A stretch of 19,711 nt of DNA from an uncultured Prevotella sp. (GTDB lineage Bacteria; Bacteroidota; Bacteroidia; Bacteroidales; Bacteroidaceae), in NCBI GenBank assembly GCA_934183355.1, contig CAKPST010000046.1:1-19711 (forward strand), given 5' to 3'. Made by a program: the position numbers and the translations under genes. The notes under the pieces are model-generated. The model searched no databases and had not been told where the DNA came from. It worked only from the letters and a program-made list of their open reading frames with translations. Shown here in pieces: positions 1 through 8,166 of this stretch (position 1 is the first letter of the stretch; the number at the start of each line of letters is the position of its first letter).

Positions 1-110
1 GATGTCACGGCGAGAGCCGAGCAGATACCGAGCACCTGTACGAGGATAGGGTTGTCGAGGTTCAGAGGATTGGTGAATGCAGCCTTATTCTCTTTTGAAA
101 ACAAACTCAT
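1..110 (-). CDS. nqrD: Na+-translocating NADH:quinone reductase subunit D (N-terminal fragment, runs off window)
   Basis: Reading the minus strand from an ATG at 110 gives about 36 residues beginning MSLFSKENKAAFTNPLNLDN and then a hydrophobic stretch, before the window ends. NqrD is one of the integral inner-membrane subunits of the sodium-pumping NADH:ubiquinone (menaquinone) oxidoreductase. The identification rests on this N-terminus, which resembles NqrD, and on the operon order nqrA-B-C-D. The start is 17 bp after the nqrC stop and is preceded by a strong purine-rich ribosome binding site. nqrE and nqrF are expected just outside the window. Confidence 0.85.
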   Translation of the reverse strand, partial: MSLFSKENKAAFTNPLNLDNPILVQVLGICSALAVT

Positions 111-130
111 AATCTTTTTCCTCCTCCTTA
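111..130 (-). promoter_or_regulatory. Strong Shine-Dalgarno site for nqrD, overlapping the nqrC stop codon
   Basis: On the minus strand the sequence reads TAAGGAGGAGG, then about ten A-rich bases, then the nqrD ATG. The TAA is the nqrC stop codon. A double GGAGG this strong is unusual here, because Bacteroidota genes seldom use Shine-Dalgarno pairing; the gaps before nqrB and nqrC show no comparable motif. It fixes the nqrD start and may raise translation of this membrane subunit relative to its neighbours. Confidence 0.7.
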
Positions 131-856
131 TTTAGATGTTAAGAATTTTGTATACTCACCGAGGCAAGTGTGGAGCATCTCGCTCACACCATTACAAGTA
201 AGTGTAGCACCAGTCACGGCGTCGCACTGTGTTGTAGGGTCGTTCACCTCGTTCTTCTTTACTACCGAGAGAGCTACGCCCTGCTTGCCATCAGCAAAGA
301 TGTGCTTGCCCTTAAACTGGTCCTGCCAAACACGCGAATCCTTGATTTCGGCTCCAAGACCTGCGGTCTCACCCTCGTGATTGAAGTAGGCGCCGTATAC
401 AGTCTGCTTGTCGGCATTCACAGCAATGTAGCCATTGATGCCACCCCAGAGACCCATACCGTAAACGGGGATGACATACTTTGTCTCACCGTCAACGTTG
501 CACTCATAGACAGCCAGACGACCTTCTTTGGTAGAAGCGCTGTTGCAGAGGAAACCAGCCTCTGTGCCGCCCTGCTTGCCCTGCTCTATCACCTCTCCGT
601 TGCGGTCGATGATTTTGTCGGCAGTAATCACCTTATTATATTTATCTGTAGCCTCAGCTCCGTCGATGTCACGGATGTTGAGGGCAGCGAGAATCTGCTT
701 CTTCTTGTCGAGAGCCACGTTCTCGTCCTGCTGCGGCTTAAGTGTAGAAGACACGAATGCAAGCAAGAACGCAACGATAACTACGATAACGACAGAATAT
801 CCGATTGTATAGAGATTTGAACTGGTGTTCAGTCCCTTCTTCTTTGTTTCTTCCAT
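128..856 (-). CDS. nqrC: Na+-translocating NADH:quinone reductase subunit C, covalent FMN subunit
   Basis: The 242-residue protein has one N-terminal membrane helix (about residues 15-37, YTIGYSVVIVVIVAFLLAFV) followed by an FMN-binding domain facing the periplasm. The covalent flavinylation motif is DAVTGATLT, with FMN expected on Thr218, attached by ApbE-type transferase (family knowledge; apbE is not in this window). A second family motif, HEGETAGLG, starts at His160. NqrC passes electrons between the NqrF iron-sulfur/FAD side and NqrB in the sodium pump. It starts 12 bp after the nqrB stop and ends 17 bp before nqrD, so it is translated from one operon transcript. The length is typical of the family. 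Confidence 0.95.
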   Translation of the reverse strand: MEETKKKGLNTSSNLYTIGYSVVIVVIVAFLLAFVSSTLKPQQDENVALDKKKQILAALNIRDIDGAEATDKYNKVITADKIIDRNGEVIEQGKQGGTEAGFLCNSASTKEGRLAVYECNVDGETKYVIPVYGMGLWGGINGYIAVNADKQTVYGAYFNHEGETAGLGAEIKDSRVWQDQFKGKHIFADGKQGVALSVVKKNEVNDPTTQCDAVTGATLTCNGVSEMLHTCLGEYTKFLTSK

Positions 857-868
857 ATTCCGATAATG

Positions 869-2029
869 TTATTTGTTGGTCAAACGTTTCATTCGCTTAG
901 AGATGTTCTTCTGTACTACACAGTAGTCGATGAGTGGAGCGAACATGTTCATGAAGAGGATGGCGAGCATCATTCCCTCTGGATAACCAGGGTTCATAAC
1001 ACGAATGATGACAGCCATGATGCCGATGATGGCACCGTAGTAGAACTGTCCACACTGTGTACGAGCCGATGTTACAGGGTCGGTAGCCATAAATACAGCA
1101 CCAAAGCAGAAGCCACCCAATACGATGTGCTCATACCATGCGATAGGAGTCATGCCAAGAGCCTCGAAGATGTATGCTGCTACAGCACCACCTACGAATA
1201 CGCTGAGCATTGTGCGCCATGAAGCGATGCCTGTCCAAAGCAAGATAACGGCACCGATAGCAATAGCGATGACGCTTGTCTCACCGATAGAACCAGGGAT
1301 CAGACCTGTAATCATGTCGCAGAGGCTGCCATTTACGGATGCTCCCTGTGCAATCTCTCCAAGCGGTGTTGCACAAGTGAATGTGTCGGGCAGAGTGTTG
1401 CCAAGTCCGAAGATAGTGTCATTAGCCACCCATACAGCGTCACCACTCATCTTTGTAGGATATGAGAAGAAGAGGAACGCACGTGTAACAAGTGCCACAT
1501 TGAAGATGTTCATACCTGTACCGCCGAAAATTTCCTTACCGATAACTACGGCGAAGGCAACAGCGATAGCGAGTGCCCACAACGGGCAGCCCACAGGGAT
1601 AATCAATGGGATGATGATACCCGAAACAAGGAAGCCCTCCTGAATCTCCTCGCCCTTCCACTGTGCCCAGGCAAACTCGATGCCGAGACCTACAACGTAG
1701 CTGACGATGATTTTAGGAAGCACCTGCAATGCTCCGTAGATGAACATTGAGAAGAACGAAGCATCGGCAAGAGCGCCTGCTGCCTTATAGTTCTGGAATC
1801 CCACGTTGTACATACCGAACAGCAATGCCGGGAGCAAGGCTATCACCACGAAGCTCATGATGCGCTTCGAGTCGATGGCGTCGTGGATGTTCACGCCGGT
1901 CTTGGATGTCTGGTTGGGTACAAACAGGAAAGTCTCAAAGCCGTCGAACAAGCTGCGGAAGGCGTGGAGCTTTCCTTCTGGCTCGAAGTTTGGCTTGATG
2001 TCGTTAAGATATTTTCTTAGAAAATTCAT
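869..2029 (-). CDS. nqrB: Na+-translocating NADH:quinone reductase subunit B, membrane flavoprotein
   Basis: The 386-residue protein has a polar N-terminus (1-55), then many hydrophobic segments (for example around 57-76, 132-165, 250-270, 330-350), consistent with a polytopic inner-membrane protein. NqrB carries a covalent FMN and riboflavin and forms part of the sodium path of NQR. The expected flavinylation site is DTFTCATPLG, with the acceptor Thr221; the residue two before it is Cys where the S/T-G-A-T consensus has Gly. The segment EEIQEGFLVSGIIIPLIIP is typical of the NqrB/RnfD family. It lies 27 bp downstream of nqrA and 12 bp upstream of nqrC in one operon. Confidence 0.95.
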   Translation of the reverse strand: MNFLRKYLNDIKPNFEPEGKLHAFRSLFDGFETFLFVPNQTSKTGVNIHDAIDSKRIMSFVVIALLPALLFGMYNVGFQNYKAAGALADASFFSMFIYGALQVLPKIIVSYVVGLGIEFAWAQWKGEEIQEGFLVSGIIIPLIIPVGCPLWALAIAVAFAVVIGKEIFGGTGMNIFNVALVTRAFLFFSYPTKMSGDAVWVANDTIFGLGNTLPDTFTCATPLGEIAQGASVNGSLCDMITGLIPGSIGETSVIAIAIGAVILLWTGIASWRTMLSVFVGGAVAAYIFEALGMTPIAWYEHIVLGGFCFGAVFMATDPVTSARTQCGQFYYGAIIGIMAVIIRVMNPGYPEGMMLAILFMNMFAPLIDYCVVQKNISKRMKRLTNK

Positions 2030-2056
2030 ACTTTCTCTTTGTAATTAAATTAATTG

Positions 2057-3409
2057 TTATGCATTCTCCTTGCGGAGCATGTCGAGTCCCTTGCGCACGA
2101 TGTGCTGGAGTTCGAGCTTCGACGAGTCTACAAACTCAGCCAATGCGAAGTCCTCTGGAGCCACCTCATAGATGCCAAGCTGCTCCATGCGGTCGATATC
2201 GCCAGCGATGATTGCCTTGATAAGATACTCGCCATAGATGTCCATCGGCAGCACCTTGTCATACTCGCCACTCATAATCATGTGGCGCTCGCCACCCTTG
2301 ACACGTGCGTCGAGGCTATATTCCTTGTTCTTGCCGAAGAGCCATGAGAGATAACTGCGGTTGACAGAGAAGTCGTTGGTGCGTGGAAGTATCCAGCCCA
2401 GCATCTCGTCTACGTTGTCACCCTCAGGAATCACTGTAATCTCGGATGTATGACCGCCTACATAGTCCTCTATAGTACACTTACGACCTGTCAATGGATT
2501 GCCATTGATGATGCGCACGTGGTCCTTCTTTGCGAGTTTGCCCTCGAGCAGACTTGCGATAGGCTGACCTACAACCACCTCTGCATAAGCTGGGTTGTTG
2601 ATTTCGCTACCTGCCACTGCTACAAGACGACGCAAATCCACCTTGCCTGTATTGAACAGACGACCGAAGAAGATAACAGCTGTCGGGTCTACTGTCCAAA
2701 CCACCTCGCCCTTGTTCACTGGAGCGACGTTGTTCACCTGTACACCCACATTGCCTGCCGGACATGGTCCGTCGAAAACGTTCACCTCTACGTCCTTGGC
2801 TGATGTCAGCGCCGAGCTTGTCTGCTGTGCACCGATGCCGAGATAGGTCTTAGCAATCTTCGACAATGCTGTCAAACCGGTCTGGAAGTCCTTCTCGTTG
2901 CCCTTTAGTTCAAACTCGAAGTTGCCTGCCAACGGCATGTCGCGCAATGCGCTCACAAAGATTGCACGCGGCTTCTGGTCGGGAGTTGTTGACACGGCGT
3001 AGGGCAGCTGGTTGATGTAGCCGAACAAGCCAGCCTCAAGCAGAGCCTTAACTACAGCATCGCCGTCGAGCGAAGCCACCTGTTTCTGACCGAAGTCAAC
3101 ATACTGCTGATCCAAGTCAGCCTCTACGACAACGCGCAACACCTTGCGGCGGTCGCCTCTGACAACTGCCTGCACCACTCCACTCACGGGTGAAGCGAAC
3201 TTAACGTCTGTCTGTTTCTTGTTGACAAACAGAGCTTCGCCCACTTTCACGCGGTCGCCCTCGCGGACTACCACCTTCGGGGTCATGCCTACAAAGTCGT
3301 CAGGTACAAGGGCATACTGGGCAGCAGCCTTCACTGGGAATTTCTGCTCGGCAGCCTTTCCCTTAAGGTTGATGTCCAAACCCTTACGTAACTTAATTAC
3401 ATTTGCCAT
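2057..3409 (-). CDS. nqrA: Na+-translocating NADH:quinone reductase subunit A
   Basis: The 450-residue soluble subunit begins MANVIKLRKGLDINLKGKA, the typical NqrA opening, followed by a lipoyl/barrel-sandwich-like region (PVSGVVQAVVRGDRRKVLRVVVE, about residues 74-97). No transmembrane helix is evident. NqrA is the cytoplasmic quinone-associated subunit of the complex. It is the first gene of the operon: a 235-bp divergent region lies upstream, containing a candidate Bacteroidetes promoter. nqrB begins 27 bp downstream. The ATG is well supported because the conserved family N-terminus begins exactly there. Confidence 0.95.
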   Translation of the reverse strand: MANVIKLRKGLDINLKGKAAEQKFPVKAAAQYALVPDDFVGMTPKVVVREGDRVKVGEALFVNKKQTDVKFASPVSGVVQAVVRGDRRKVLRVVVEADLDQQYVDFGQKQVASLDGDAVVKALLEAGLFGYINQLPYAVSTTPDQKPRAIFVSALRDMPLAGNFEFELKGNEKDFQTGLTALSKIAKTYLGIGAQQTSSALTSAKDVEVNVFDGPCPAGNVGVQVNNVAPVNKGEVVWTVDPTAVIFFGRLFNTGKVDLRRLVAVAGSEINNPAYAEVVVGQPIASLLEGKLAKKDHVRIINGNPLTGRKCTIEDYVGGHTSEITVIPEGDNVDEMLGWILPRTNDFSVNRSYLSWLFGKNKEYSLDARVKGGERHMIMSGEYDKVLPMDIYGEYLIKAIIAGDIDRMEQLGIYEVAPEDFALAEFVDSSKLELQHIVRKGLDMLRKENA

Positions 3410-3490
3410 AAATATATTAAAATAATAAGAATTTTTCTCTCAAATCAAACATTACAACACGGCGAATTATGACGGTCGCAAAGTTGCCTA

Positions 3491-3518
3491 CAAAATTAAC
3501 AATAATTCGTGAATTAAA
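3491..3518 (-). promoter_or_regulatory. Candidate promoter of the nqr operon
   Basis: On the minus strand, 3498-3491 reads TAATTTTG, an exact match to the Bacteroidetes -7 element TAnnTTTG, and it is the only match in the gap on this strand. The -33 element is poor: the nearest T-rich candidate is TTTA at 3518-3515, with a short 16-bp spacer. Transcription would start near 3484 and leave a leader of about 75 nt before nqrA. The weak -33 suggests dependence on an activator or on the adjacent palindrome. Confidence 0.45.
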
Positions 3519-3527
3519 GGAATAAAA

Positions 3528-3546
3528 GACATTAATTATTAATGTC
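3528..3546. promoter_or_regulatory. Perfect 9-1-9 palindrome between divergent nqr and tamB promoters
   Basis: The 19 bases GACATTAATTATTAATGTC form two perfect 9-base half-sites around one central T. The site lies about 30 bp upstream of the nqr -7 element and about 23 bp upstream of the tamB -33 element, so a dimeric regulator bound here could act on both promoters. The 9-1-9 (7-1-7 inner) geometry and AT-rich composition resemble Fur-family boxes. The base match to known boxes is only partial, so the regulator is an inference. Confidence 0.5.
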
Positions 3547-3568
3547 ATCTGTGTTTTTACCCCTTAGA

Positions 3569-3600
3569 TTTGCCAATCTCAATGATTTTCCGTAATTTTG
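3569..3600 (+). promoter_or_regulatory. Promoter of the tamB-like gene
   Basis: TTTG at 3569-3572, a 20-bp spacer, then TAATTTTG at 3593-3600 match both elements of the Bacteroidetes housekeeping promoter (-33 TTTG, -7 TAnnTTTG). Transcription would begin near 3605, giving a leader of about 40 nt before the GTG start at 3645. Confidence 0.75.
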
Positions 3601-3644
3601 TATGTCTGTTTCATTGCAAGAAGTACAATAATTAGTTTTCGCAC

Positions 3645-6600
3645 GTGTTCAAACGTTTAATAAATATTACCATCTGGACCTTGATTGGTCTCTACATGGC
3701 TGTCATTATAATGCTGCATATCCCGGCTATTCAGAGTTTTATCGGGGGGTGTGTGGCTGATGCCTTATGCCAGAAATTCGGCACTCAGGTCAACGTGGGA
3801 CGCGTCGACCTGGGATTCATCAATCGTCTTATCATCGACGATTCGCAGATGCTCGACCAGCATGGCAAGCCTATGCTCCGCGTGTCGCGTATTTCGGTGA
3901 AAATCAACATATTGGCGCTCGCCAATGGACAGATAGAGATTACGTCTGCCCAATTCTTTGGTCTGCAAGCCGACCTCTATAAGACCACTGCCGATGCCAA
4001 ACCCAACTTCCAATTTGTCGTCGACTCATTGACTTCTAAGGACACTACCAAGCAGAAGACACCACTCGACTTGCAAATCAATTCGCTTATTATCCGCAAT
4101 GGTGCCGTGCGCTATCGTGTCCTGTCGCATGCCTCGTCTTCTTCCAAATTCTCTACCGACAACATCGACACCCGCAATATCAGCGTGCATGTCATTCTCA
4201 ACCGACTCACCGACGACTCTCTCAACGTTCGAGTTAAGCGCATTGCCTTTGACGAGCGTTGTGGATTCCGCCTCAAGTCGCTCTCTATGCACGCCATCTA
4301 TGGTCCCAATGGTGCTCATCTTGAGAATTTCCACCTCGAACTTCCTTCCACTTCTATCGACATTCCCTCTGTTACGGCTTCTTTCAAGACCAAGGAGGGC
4401 AAGATTCAGCGCCCCACTATGCTCTTTAATGGCAAAGTGGAGGCTAAGTCTATCACTCCTTCCGACTTTGCTGGGCTTGTTCCAGAGGCTGCCAATATCA
4501 AGTCGCCATTGTCCTTGGATGCCGACTTCAACGGCACTGGCTCGTCTGTCATGTTCAATCGCATCGCCCTGCACTCTGCCGACAACAGTCTCTCGCTACT
4601 TGCCAATGGCAATGTCAGGGATTTCACCGAGCGCACGGCATGGTCGCTCGACCTTAAAGCGCTGACTGTCAAGCAAGAAGCGCTCCTCTCTTACGTCAAG
4701 ACATTCACCAAGAAGGATGCACCTGAGATTCTATCTCGCTTGGGCGACATCAATATCACTGGCTATGCTGGGGGCAACAAGACTGATATTGTTGCCAAAG
4801 GCAATGTGCGTTGTGGTTTGGGCAGTGTCAGTCTGGCTGCCAACAAGCACAATTCTACTATGTCGGGACATGTAGAAACTCGCAATTTCAACATCGGCAA
4901 CTTGCTCGCCAACAATAAGTTGGGCTACCTGTCTGCCAATCTTAATGTCAAGGGCAGCGGCAAAGACAACATTGCTGCATCGGGTCGCATATACGATTTC
5001 CAGTTTAATGGCTACAACTATAAGGACGTCAATCTCGACGCTTCCTACTGCAAGAAGCTGCTTGAGGGCAAGATTGCTATCGACGACCCTAACGTGCAAA
5101 TCACTGCCAGTGGTATGCTCAACCGCCGTTCAGCTCTGCCTACACTGAAAATCGACACAGACATCAAGCATTTTGAGCCTCACACTCTGCTGCTTTCCAA
5201 CAAATGGCAGCAGACTACCTTCTCGGGCAAGATTCTGTGCGACATCAAGGGCAGCTCGCTCAACAATGCTGATGGCTCTGTTCTGATTCAGGACTTTGCC
5301 CTTCATAGCCCCGATAACGACTATACCATTAATAATGTGAATGTCAAGACGGGCTACAACGATGGCATCCATTTCCTACGTCTTGACAGCGATTTTGGCA
5401 ATATCGACATCAATGGTCACTTCAACTACAACACGCTTGCCCGAAGTGTGCTCAATATGGTGGCGAGCAAACTGCCAACTATCCCCGGACTGTCGCGCCA
5501 ACCGCAGAAGGAGCTCAACGATTTCACTATCAATGCCTCTATCTCCAACACCGAGTGGATGAAGCAGTTGCTGGGCATTCCTCTCGAAATCAACCGCACT
5601 CTCAACATCAGCGGCGAGATGGACGACCACAAGGAGAAGATAGATCTGTGGTGTGACGTGCCTTCTTTCAAGTATGGCGACAACGAATTCCGTGACGCTT
5701 TCATCAACATCGAGTCGCCCGGCGACACTCTCAAGGCTGACATCCGCATCAAGAAGATGGCTAAGAAGGGCAAGTATCTGTCGCTCAATCTCAATGCTGG
5801 CGCTTCGGACAATCGTCTGAAGACGTCGCTAAGATTCCACAACAACGAGCGCCATCCTCTCAAGGGTGTCATCAATGCCAGCACTGTCTTTGCCAAGGAC
5901 GACGAGGGTGTGTCTACGGCTTATGTCGACATCCTTGAGTCGCGTGCCACCATTGGCGACACCACCTGGCATGTATCGCCGTCTACCATAATCTACAGCA
6001 GCAACAATCTGAGAATCAACGACTTCTCCATCAGTCACAACAATCAGATGCTTGCCATCAACGGCTCTGCCACTAAGAGTCTCGACGACTCGCTGCTTGT
6101 CACTCTCAACGACATCGACGTTAGCTACATTCTCAATCTTGTCAATTTCCACTCGGTCGACTTCTTCGGCATGGCTTCCGGCGAGGCTCGTGTGGCTGGC
6201 GCATTCAGTGGCAAGCCTCTCATCGCTGCCAATCTTCAGGTCAAGGACTTCAAATTTGAGATGGGTCGAATGGGCACTCTCTTCGCTAATGTCAACTACG
6301 ACTTCGACGAGGGACGCATCAACATCGACGCTTTGGCTCAAGACGACGACGGGCGCCACACCGACATCAACGGCTATGTGTCGCCCAAACACAACTATAT
6401 TGACCTTGCCATCGACGCTCACCGCACTCGTGCTGAGTTTATGGAGAGTTTCTGTGGCTCGTTCATGGACAATGTGGATGCCGACATCGACGGCAAGGTG
6501 AACGTGGTTGGTCCGCTTAACAATATCAATCTTGTAGGTAAGGCTGTGGTCAACGGCTCTACCCGACTCACTGCGCTCAACACTACATATTGGTTGCGAA

Positions 6601-8027
6601 ACGACTCTGTGACTTTCATCCCCGACGAAATCATCTTCAAGGGCGACACCATATACGACCGCAATGGCAACATCGGCATAATGACGGGCAGTGTCTATCA
6701 CAAACACCTCACCAACCTGTCTTACGACCTCAATGTCAAGGCTAAGAATCTGCTTGCTTACGACACGCATACGTTCGACGGTGGCACATTCTACGGCACT
6801 GCTTATGTCACGGGCGACTGTGCTATCAAGGGTCGCAGTGGCGAAGTGGTCATCGACATCGACGCTGTACCCGAGAAGAATAGCATCCTTGTCTACAACG
6901 TTGCCGACCAGTCGAGCATCGGTTCGCGCGATTTCATCAGTTGGCGTGAGCGCTCGGCTACCGACGGCGACTCTATCGACTCCGACGACATGGTGCAGAA
7001 GAAGGTGGACTTGTCTACCAACATCCACCTCAACTTCCTCATCAACTGCAACCCCAACGCTACGCTGAAGTTGCTGATGGACGAGAAGACGGGCGACTAT
7101 ATCACGCTCAATGGCGACGGTGTGCTGCGTGCCACCTATTTTAATAAGGGTTCGTTCGACATCTACGGCAACTACACTGTCGACCATGGTGTCTACAAGC
7201 TCACTATTCAGAACATCATCAAGAAGGATTTCCTCTTCCAGAAGGGTGGCACCATATCGTTTGGCGGCGACCCCTACAATGCTGCGCTCAATCTCAAGGC
7301 GCTGTACATTCTGAATAGTGTGAGTCTTGCCGACCTCAACATCGGTCGTTCGTTCACCAACAACAACGTGCGTGTCAACTGCTTGATGAATATCACTGGC
7401 AATCCGAGCTCTCCTAAGGTTGACTTCGACCTCGACATGCCTAATATGTCTAACGATGTGAAGCAGATGGTGTACTCGTTGCTCAACGCCGAGGAGGAGA
7501 AGAATCAGCAGGTTATCTATCTTCTTGCCGTGGGACGCTTCATGGCTCAGAACAACAACTCTACTTCTGGCGAAAACCAGCAGTATAGCCAGACATCGCT
7601 TGCCATGCAGAGTTTCCTCAGTGGCACCATCAGTCAGCAGCTCAACAGTGTGCTGAATAATGTCATCAATAGTAGCAACTGGAACTTCGGCGCCAACATC
7701 TCCACTGGCACCGAGGGCTTCAACAATGCAGAGTACGAGGGTGTACTGTCGGGCAGCATGCTCAACAATCGCCTGCTCTTCAACGGACAGTTTGGCTATC
7801 GCGACAACGACAATGCCACCACAAGTTTCATCGGTGATTTCGACCTAAAGTATCTGCTGTTCCCCAACGGCAACCTCGCTATCAATGTCTACAACAAGAC
7901 TAACGACCGCTACTTCACTCGCAATAGTCTCAACACGCAGGGCGTGGGTGTGATAATGAAGAAGGACTTCACGAAGTTCTCCGACTTGTTCTTCTGGAGA
8001 AAGAGGAGCAAAAAGAGTAAACCGTAG
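3645..8027 (+). CDS. TamB-like translocation/assembly protein (DUF490 C-terminal domain)
   Basis: The 1460-residue protein has an N-terminal signal anchor (about residues 6-25) followed by a very long region of short beta-strand repeats and a C-terminal TamB/DUF490-like domain (roughly residue 1000 onward, including VDFDLDMPNMSNDVKQMVYSLL). TamB-family proteins span the periplasm as a hydrophobic groove and serve outer-membrane protein assembly or phospholipid transport. In Bacteroidota they are thought to work with an Omp85-type partner, which is not encoded here. The start is GTG; an in-frame stop lies four codons upstream, and the next internal ATG (3694) would remove most of the membrane anchor. 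The gene has its own promoter and is divergent from nqr. Length and composition are normal for the family. Confidence 0.9.
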   Translation: MFKRLINITIWTLIGLYMAVIIMLHIPAIQSFIGGCVADALCQKFGTQVNVGRVDLGFINRLIIDDSQMLDQHGKPMLRVSRISVKINILALANGQIEITSAQFFGLQADLYKTTADAKPNFQFVVDSLTSKDTTKQKTPLDLQINSLIIRNGAVRYRVLSHASSSSKFSTDNIDTRNISVHVILNRLTDDSLNVRVKRIAFDERCGFRLKSLSMHAIYGPNGAHLENFHLELPSTSIDIPSVTASFKTKEGKIQRPTMLFNGKVEAKSITPSDFAGLVPEAANIKSPLSLDADFNGTGSSVMFNRIALHSADNSLSLLANGNVRDFTERTAWSLDLKALTVKQEALLSYVKTFTKKDAPEILSRLGDINITGYAGGNKTDIVAKGNVRCGLGSVSLAANKHNSTMSGHVETRNFNIGNLLANNKLGYLSANLNVKGSGKDNIAASGRIYDFQFNGYNYKDVNLDASYCKKLLEGKIAIDDPNVQITASGMLNRRSALPTLKIDTDIKHFEPHTLLLSNKWQQTTFSGKILCDIKGSSLNNADGSVLIQDFALHSPDNDYTINNVNVKTGYNDGIHFLRLDSDFGNIDINGHFNYNTLARSVLNMVASKLPTIPGLSRQPQKELNDFTINASISNTEWMKQLLGIPLEINRTLNISGEMDDHKEKIDLWCDVPSFKYGDNEFRDAFINIESPGDTLKADIRIKKMAKKGKYLSLNLNAGASDNRLKTSLRFHNNERHPLKGVINASTVFAKDDEGVSTAYVDILESRATIGDTTWHVSPSTIIYSSNNLRINDFSISHNNQMLAINGSATKSLDDSLLVTLNDIDVSYILNLVNFHSVDFFGMASGEARVAGAFSGKPLIAANLQVKDFKFEMGRMGTLFANVNYDFDEGRINIDALAQDDDGRHTDINGYVSPKHNYIDLAIDAHRTRAEFMESFCGSFMDNVDADIDGKVNVVGPLNNINLVGKAVVNGSTRLTALNTTYWLRNDSVTFIPDEIIFKGDTIYDRNGNIGIMTGSVYHKHLTNLSYDLNVKAKNLLAYDTHTFDGGTFYGTAYVTGDCAIKGRSGEVVIDIDAVPEKNSILVYNVADQSSIGSRDFISWRERSATDGDSIDSDDMVQKKVDLSTNIHLNFLINCNPNATLKLLMDEKTGDYITLNGDGVLRATYFNKGSFDIYGNYTVDHGVYKLTIQNIIKKDFLFQKGGTISFGGDPYNAALNLKALYILNSVSLADLNIGRSFTNNNVRVNCLMNITGNPSSPKVDFDLDMPNMSNDVKQMVYSLLNAEEEKNQQVIYLLAVGRFMAQNNNSTSGENQQYSQTSLAMQSFLSGTISQQLNSVLNNVINSSNWNFGANISTGTEGFNNAEYEGVLSGSMLNNRLLFNGQFGYRDNDNATTSFIGDFDLKYLLFPNGNLAINVYNKTNDRYFTRNSLNTQGVGVIMKKDFTKFSDLFFWRKRSKKSKP

Positions 8028-8035
8028 GGGTTAGG

Positions 8036-8133
8036 TTTTAGTTGAGAGTTGAGAGTTGAGAGTTATGATATGCTGTAATTTCTACAGAACTCTCCACTTT
8101 TCAACTAAACCAACTTTCAACTCTCAACTAAAA
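8036..8133. repeat. Long inverted repeat with tandem GAGAGTT units in the gap after the tamB-like gene
   Basis: The 17 bases TTTTAGTTGAGAGTTGA at 8036-8052 are perfectly complementary to 8117-8133. Pairing continues inward for six more bases with one G-T wobble, giving a 23-bp stem with a 52-nt loop. The left arm contains three overlapping copies of GTTGAGA, and a looser partial copy follows at 8135-8146. On neither strand is the stem followed by the U-tract of an intrinsic terminator, so I call it a repeat or mRNA-processing hairpin and not a terminator. Confidence 0.75.
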
Positions 8134-8166
8134 AAACTTTCAACTAATCATAAAATCAGCCTAATT

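Noticed and set aside
170..820. 216-codon open frame opposite nqrC
   Set aside because: Fully antisense to nqrC, with no promoter or family signature.
5829..7187. 452-codon open frame on the minus strand inside the tamB-like gene
   Set aside because: Antisense to a gene with clear family features; its low-complexity Val/Asp/Ser composition is what the opposite strand of this coding sequence gives. No start signal or domain.
8056..8166. Upstream in-frame start (TTG at 8056) for the HHH protein
   Set aside because: It would put 37 residues without a signal sequence before a perfect signal peptide starting at 8167, and it lies inside the inverted repeat.
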